Below, in pieces: positions 58,352 through 64,000 of a stretch of 64,000 nucleotides of DNA (positions are counted from its first letter, which is position 1; the number at the start of each line of letters is the position of its first letter). The notes under the pieces are model-generated. The model made no database searches, had not been told where the DNA came from, and saw only the letters and a program-made list of their open reading frames with translations. The DNA lies in contig OY540815.1 in the NCBI GenBank assembly GCA_961205875.1, forward strand, positions 22,691,638-22,755,637, written 5' to 3'. The translations under genes and the position numbers were made by a program. Origin of the DNA: Sialis fuliginosa (taxonomy: Eukaryota; Arthropoda; Insecta; Megaloptera; Sialidae).

Positions 58352-58956
58352 GTGTATACTTTAATAATATAAAATATCTAAAATAGTAGCTGTCACTATT
58401 GGTAGCGATATGTGACGTTCATAATTCGATCAGAATAAATGCATTATACCCGACCGGCCAATGTTGATAATATCATTATATGTACGTTATAACATACCTA
58501 TGTACGTTGCCTGTATACCTACGTATGCACATATGTAGTAACAACATGATATTGGGTTAAAAAGTTGACAGTAATTTAAACTCAATTACATGCTTGTAAA
58601 CTAAGTGTTCCACTGACTTCGCTAGCGTTACTGCACTTCACAGCTGTGTGTGTGTTTGTTTGTGTGTAAAGTGAAAATGTGGAGTTCTGAACTAACGAAG
58701 CAATGTGAAGGTATATGGAATTGGGTCATTATAGTTCTAACGATAATATGAATACTTTGCCGTCGCTGAGATTATTCCCCAGGAAACATAGGTTTAAAAT
58801 ATTTTCTAGTATGTTCATTGTTTATTTGAATATTAAAAAAAAATGTTTAAAATGAAATTTGAAGGATTTTAAAGGGGACATATGTACATATTAGAGTGTG
58901 TATAAAAAGCAACATTTTTTTTCTTCGCTATTATTTCGAAATAAGTGAGTTTAAAA
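58352..58956. other. Non-coding stretch, no element recognised
   Basis: A short GT-rich microsatellite lies at about 58643-58666. No gene or repeat partner is seen. Confidence 0.5.
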
Positions 58957-59110
58957 GTGACTTAAAATAAATCCTTGCCGAAGGATTACTTTTACTTCAA
59001 TTTTAAGAGGTGCTGCAAAGGGCGGAAAAAGGGAGAAATTTTTTTTCACAGGAGTAAAATCCTTTCCCCTTATCGCCCCCTCTAGCCCCTCCCCCAACAG
59101 ATGTAAGGAA
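58957..59110 (+). repeat. Family R repeat, copy 2
   Basis: The words 'gtgacttaaaataaa', 'gccgaaggatta' and 'caattttaagaggtgctgca' match 16691-16760. The right part is C-rich ('cgccccctctagcccc') but does not end in the terminal motif seen in copy 1. Confidence 0.6.
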
Positions 59111-60604
59111 ATTTATTTTAATACTTCTAAAACCTAAAGTTTAACTTTGTTTTGATTAATTCTCAGTCCAGAACTCCACAAAATAGGTTATGCAGATGCA
59201 ATATGGTTTCAAACTAATTAGGTTTTCTCTGCACTCCTGATACATATACATATATACATGCATACCTGTGTTAAGAAAAACCAAGCGGTTCGCGCTGATT
59301 GCCTGTAGAATTTGCTAGACGTGACGATTCAACTTATTTTTATTTTTTCATTTACATTAAGCTTAACGTTTTAACGAGAATTTGTTCTGAAAGTTTTACG
59401 TGTTTTTGTGGAATGCTATTAGGTTTTACGTGTATTAAAGTTACTTAGGAGGATGGCTAAAAATAATTAGAAACTAGATTCTAGATGATTGCTAATAATA
59501 TTATCAATTCGAAAATAAGACAGAAAATCATAGTAGAGAAAAGTATTTTTTTTATATGTATACTTTAATTAATTAAATAATTTTGTCTATACATAAATAG
59601 ACTTATAAGCAAATTAATGAAATTAATTTAAATACTATTTTTAGATTTATTAAATTTAAATCGTAAAATTAATTATAAAATAAAATCAAAATTTTAAAAT
59701 TTATTAAATGGTGGAGGTGACGGGAATTAAATAACAATAAAAACAGTTAATAAACAATAAAATAAAAATCAATTGAATGTTTCATAGATTATAATTAATG
59801 GCATTAACGACTGAATGACTTTATATACAGGATGAATAAAATGTAATTATCATAAAATTTTACTGTGAAATAATAAATTTATAAAAAAAGTTTGGTGTAG
59901 AAAATAAAAGGCAATATTCAGAACACTGTAGTAATGGTAAAAATGCAAGCATGAAAAAAATTAAAAATTCAATCAAAAAAAAATGAGCATTTTATATTGT
60001 CTAAAAGTATAAATGTTTAAAATTGTTGTTTAAAAAATTAGTTACCTATATAAGGTTCTGAATGGCTGAAACATCAAATAAAAAAAAAAAAAGTTAAACA
60101 ATGTTAAATTATTTAAACATTAAACATTGAAATTAAAATTTTAATAAACCGGTATTCGGTTCTATTTTTAGCATGCAAGGGTATTAATATACGAGAATAA
60201 TTGAAAAATCTACTTTCCCAGCAAAATGAATTATTATTTAACATTTCAGTGCCTGTAGGGGAGTTTAAATAAAATCAATAATAGTAAATTCAGTTTATAT
60301 GAATCCCCATGCAAATTTAAATTTTTTTAGAATTCCATTAATGTTATTAGCGGAAAATATTCAGCCCTAACTAACTAGTTTTTCAATCATTTCTGTGCGA
60401 ATATTTATACATATATTCATACAAAACAGACCATAACTATTCTAACGATTGAATAGTTTTTTCAATTGTACTCGTACTCTAAATTAACCTCAGTTGTATT
60501 GGTTTTTATTGCTGTTTCCTGTATACAGGTGACTCATAAGTCAGTACCCATAGAATTATTCTTGTTATAGCTGTGCTTGCGTGGACTTTATTATAGATCT
60601 TTTT
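59111..60604. other. AT-rich non-coding stretch
   Basis: No gene or repeat family is recognised. 59560-60140 is particularly AT-rich. Confidence 0.55.
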
Positions 60605-60730
60605 ATCCTACAAAATTCTTTACTGCATTTTATTGTTCAATATTTAACGGTTTAGGCAGCGTATTGCAAAAAGCTTATTCCTTATGTTACCTAACATAAC
60701 AAAATATATATTAAAATCGGCTGTCACGTC
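60605..60730 (-). repeat. Family G repeat, right-half fragment (minus strand)
   Basis: The words 'gttcaatatttaacggttta', 'ggcagcgtattgcaaaa' and 'cttattccttatgttaccta' are the reverse of the right half of 35455-35760. The microsatellite end is missing. The segment between 'cgtattgcaaaa' and 'agcttattcc' is shorter than in copy 1. Confidence 0.72.
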
Positions 60731-61531
60731 TCGTCCCTTGCATCATAATTCAATTTATCATAAAAATTTTATTTAAATATAAAAAATAAGAAGTATCTAG
60801 AAATAAAAAAAATATTCATATAAAAATCAAAACGAAGACATTCGGTGGAAAATCAATTTCTTACGAAAAAATACTAAACTAATTTTTAACGAGTGGAAAG
60901 TTAAAAAAAAACGTTATTTTGTTAATGGATTGATTCAGAAATGTATAAATAAAAAGTAAAACAAAATAATAATTTATATTTTTAAACTGTATAAGCTAGA
61001 TTTGATAAAAAGATTAAATAGATATATTTAATTTATCTTGAAAATGCGACACTAAATGTATATTGTTATGGCTAGTGTCTAGAAAGCTAGATAACATTTC
61101 TTGGAAAGGAGAAGATTCCAGTTTCTAAACGTTTTCTCAATTTTCTTTTCATGAGTATTCATTCTAATCATTTTATCTAAAATAAAAATGTTATGGTTTT
61201 CTTTATTATTTTATTTTCTCAATAAAAGATATTTGAAATTATACAAAAACTAAGTAACTGTAGATTTCATATCTTTTGCATTTACACGTATTTTTTTACT
61301 CTCAGAATAGAAGATTTTTTTCGATTCAAAAACTATTAAGAAATGTTCGTGTTGAAATAAATGTGTGAATTAAAAAAAAATATTATTATTCTCTAATTTT
61401 CACAAATATATTGTGGTAGAAATATTTTTTTCAATTTATCTGTTAGTTTTTACTGCACTAAATATATTATTTGCATCACCTAGAACGTTTCTGCGTAGTT
61501 TTTGAATCGAAATTGTTGTAACTATATTCTA
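60731..61531. other. AT-rich non-coding stretch
   Basis: No gene or repeat family is recognised. Confidence 0.55.
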
Positions 61532-62304
61532 TCTCCAGTATTTAAAAAAAGTTATATGGAAAAAGAGGGCCTAAACTGATTTAAAGATATTTTCCAAAAA
61601 CTACCCAAGAGTAAACTATCAGAATTGTATTTTAAAAATTTAAATACTAACTTACTACTCTGTCCAAATATTTTTTTTTTAAATTATATGAAAAAAGTGG
61701 GCTCAAACTAATTTATTTTCCAAAAACTACCCAACAGTAAACTATCAGCATTGTATTTTAAAAATTAAAATACTAACTTACTACTCTGTCCAAATAATTT
61801 TTTTTTAAATTATATGAAAAAAGTGGGTTCAATTTAATTTAACGATATTTTCCAAAAACTACCCAACAGTTAACTATCAGAATTGTATTTTAAAAATTAA
61901 AATACAAACTTACTACTCTATCCAAATAATTTTTTTTTAAATTATATGAAAAAAGTGGGCTCAATTTAATTTAACGATATTTTCCAAAAACTACCCAACA
62001 GTTAACTATCAGAATTGTATTTTAAAAATTAAAATACTAACTTACTACTCTATCCAAATAATTTTTTTTTAAATTATATGAAAAAAGTGGGCTCAATTTA
62101 ATTTAACGATATTTTCCAAAAACTACCCAACAGTTAACTATCAGAATTGTATTTTAAAAATTAAAATACTATCTTGCAACTCTGTCCAAATAATTTTTTT
62201 TAAATTATATAAAAAAAGTGGGCTCAAACTAATTTAACGATATTTTCCAAAAGCTACAGTAAACAGTAAACTATCAGAATTATATTTAAAAAATTAAAAT
62301 ACTA
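61532..62304 (+). repeat. Tandem array, about 132-bp monomer, six copies
   Basis: Using the anchor 'actatcag' the monomers fall at 61615, 61741, 61873, 62005, 62137 and 62270, giving periods of 126, 132, 132, 132 and 133 bp. Common words are 'tgaaaaaagtgggctcaa', 'attttccaaaaactacccaa' and 'tactaacttactact'. The first and last monomers are clearly diverged and the second has a 6-bp deletion, whereas the central three are almost identical. No dispersed copy is seen. This is a small minisatellite-to-satellite array homogenised at its centre. Confidence 0.92.
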
Positions 62305-63278
62305 AAATTTCACACCGTCTATTCGGATTTTATACTCTTCCACATTTTCATTTTCCTCTGTCCAAATAAAAAATAACAATAGTAGTATATAAATTACAAA
62401 TAACGCCCATTAATTTAAAGATGTTCCAGATTTAACACAATGTTTTTCTTCCACCGCGTTTTTCACACAATGTGTGTATGTTTTCCAAACAAAACACTGT
62501 CAAATAGCTTGCAGGAAGTTTGCGCGCGAGCCTGCTCTAGTGGGTAATTATTTATGATTTCCCTGATTTTGCACAACAGACTAATTTATATCACAATAGC
62601 ACGCTATAGGTAGAGTAATTGGCGTGACTAAGCTACTTTTGATAATTTTTATACATAGTACAAGGGATGTACAATAACGCATATAATCATCAAAATCGAT
62701 TAGTAGAAAACTTACATATTTTTCACTAAAAGGTTGGCACTAAATGAATCAGTGAATTTCACTGACTTCATCATCATTCTGTTATCAGTTAATAGTCATT
62801 AACAATCACTGATTTGGAGTGACAAAATATAAATAAATTAAATTATGATTTTTTTTATAATGAATGTACTTACTATATTACTTACATTTTTAAATAAAAT
62901 TTGGACATCCCTGTATAGTATATGTATATGTATATATACATAAGCGTGCCTAATCTGTAGGTTCATACGCACTGTATGAAGTATTACGGTTAAATTTTGT
63001 CTTGATTTTTTAGATTTATGTATTTTTTAACATTTCAGCGAATTAATTTTCTTTTTTTTTATATACGTATTTGAACAAAACTGTTACTATCGTTCTATTT
63101 TTTTTTCAAGGGTAGTGAATACAGTAAATGAAATGCTATACATTACTTTGGGAACTTAGATTTGAATATTTTGATTAAAATAATGTAAAATTTATTGTTT
63201 TTCAGGTCAGCAAAAAGTGAATAACATTCAAAAGATGTTTAACAAAATGTGGTTGAGACAAGAACAATGAAAAAATTA
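62305..63278. other. Non-coding stretch, no element recognised
   Basis: A partial echo of the array ('ctctgtccaaataaaaaa') lies at about 62355. An imperfect palindrome 'tcagtgaatttcactga' is at 62750-62766. No gene is seen. Confidence 0.55.
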
Positions 63279-63648
63279 CTAAGGTACTGGAACTAGTCTT
63301 AGACAATACTCCAGTGATGGACACTTGTTTAATTGATAGTACTAAATTAGAAATATCGGCCAATGGGTGTCAAAATAGTGGATATTTGAACTAATTTTTA
63401 GTGTAATCTATTTATAGCATCTGCTTTACATTCTTTCAAATTTTACTATTCTACATATATTTCATAACTTTTGTATCGTAGAACTGATTATTCTGTAATC
63501 ATTTTCAAGTGTCCATTACTGGTTTTACTTTGTCTATTACTGGAGAAAAATAAATAAAAGTCTATATTAAAAAAAAAACTATATTTGCTGACTCATTCAT
63601 GAGAATTACAAAATCAATCCCAAAAAGCAGCATCCAAGACTTTATTTA
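63279..63648 (-). mobile_element. Family I MITE, diverged copy (minus strand)
   Basis: It starts 'taaggtactggaactagtct' and includes 'ccagtgatggacacttg', 'ggccaatgggtgtcaaaata' and 'gtgtccattactggttttac', ending near 'catccaagactttattta'. The order agrees with 43039-43515, with deletions and many substitutions. It is non-coding. Confidence 0.8.
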
Positions 63649-64000
63649 GTTTTGGCTCACACACAAAAAAAAATTAGTTAAAACTTCTTATGAATGAATG
63701 GCTTTCAAAAACCACAAATATAAACATGCATTCAGTTTAAAATTTAGAATAAATTTCACCCAATAGGTGTTAATTCCGATACAACCCTTTACCCTCGAAA
63801 AACAACAACACTGCATTAAAAAATCAGGGGAAAACCAGTCAAATCGCTTAAGCTCTACCTACAACGTAATGAAACGGTGAAAAATTAATTTGAGAGTTTA
63901 AAAAACACACGAGGGGTAATTGACGGTGTCAAGTGCCCCTTCCTATACACCTACATGCACATATGTACATGTATGGCACAGACTGTAGGTTTGATAATTC
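63649..64000. other. Non-coding stretch to window end
   Basis: Nothing recognised. The last 100 bases are less AT-rich and hold 'catgcacatatgtacatgta', a palindromic microsatellite-like word. Confidence 0.5.

Overview
The window looks like nuclear DNA of an arthropod, most likely an insect. It is strongly AT-rich (by eye about 70% or more; not computed) and full of homopolymers and microsatellites. It is crowded with short non-autonomous transposable elements whose ends carry motifs seen widely in insect genomes: hAT-type GGGCGTAGCCAGG ends, (GTCT)n followed by a 'cacggctaaaccg' block, the 'tacggaaccct' block and the 'gatttcaaaaaaggagaagg' block. Long runs of 10-15 G or C in an AT-rich background, together with CAGTGGCG-type hAT ends, recall aphid-like hemipterans. 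That placement is an impression, not a demonstration.

I find no protein-coding gene, tRNA or rRNA. Every open frame is short (about 110 codons or fewer), low in complexity, or explained by a repeat. The window is best read as intergenic or deep intronic DNA made of repeats.

Layout. 1-10 kb: a truncated TA-flanked MITE, a dispersed hAT-like fragment, a complete hAT MITE with a perfect 8-bp target duplication (2927-3371), several diverged dispersed repeats, a 224-bp hairpin and two abutting copies of the most abundant MITE family (family I). 10-20 kb: a 746-bp near-perfect palindrome (family B), old dispersed repeats, a hairpin element (family E) and another family I copy. 20-32 kb: a complete hAT-like MITE (family M), a 673-bp palindrome (family C), a foldback element (family D) and several dispersed repeats. 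32-35 kb: a second B palindrome, then a 1.3-kb satellite array of seven 183/184-bp monomers that differ only in one T/A tract. 35-47 kb: J, X, C, I, S and A family copies. 47-50 kb: AT-rich DNA with little recognisable content. 50-59 kb: a small hAT-like MITE, A, G, E, X and H copies, and the third B palindrome. 59-64 kb: AT-rich DNA, a 132-bp tandem array and the last family I copy.

The main points of interest are structural. The satellite monomer is partly homologous to the dispersed hAT-like MITE M, which suggests how the satellite arose. The B palindromes have a small asymmetric centre that lies in opposite orientation in different copies relative to the outer leader. Several long inverted repeats (B, C, D) would form long double-stranded RNA if transcribed. 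A hairpin element (E) presents a hammerhead-like CTGAAGA...GAAAC core at its tip. The family letters are labels made for this window, not database names.
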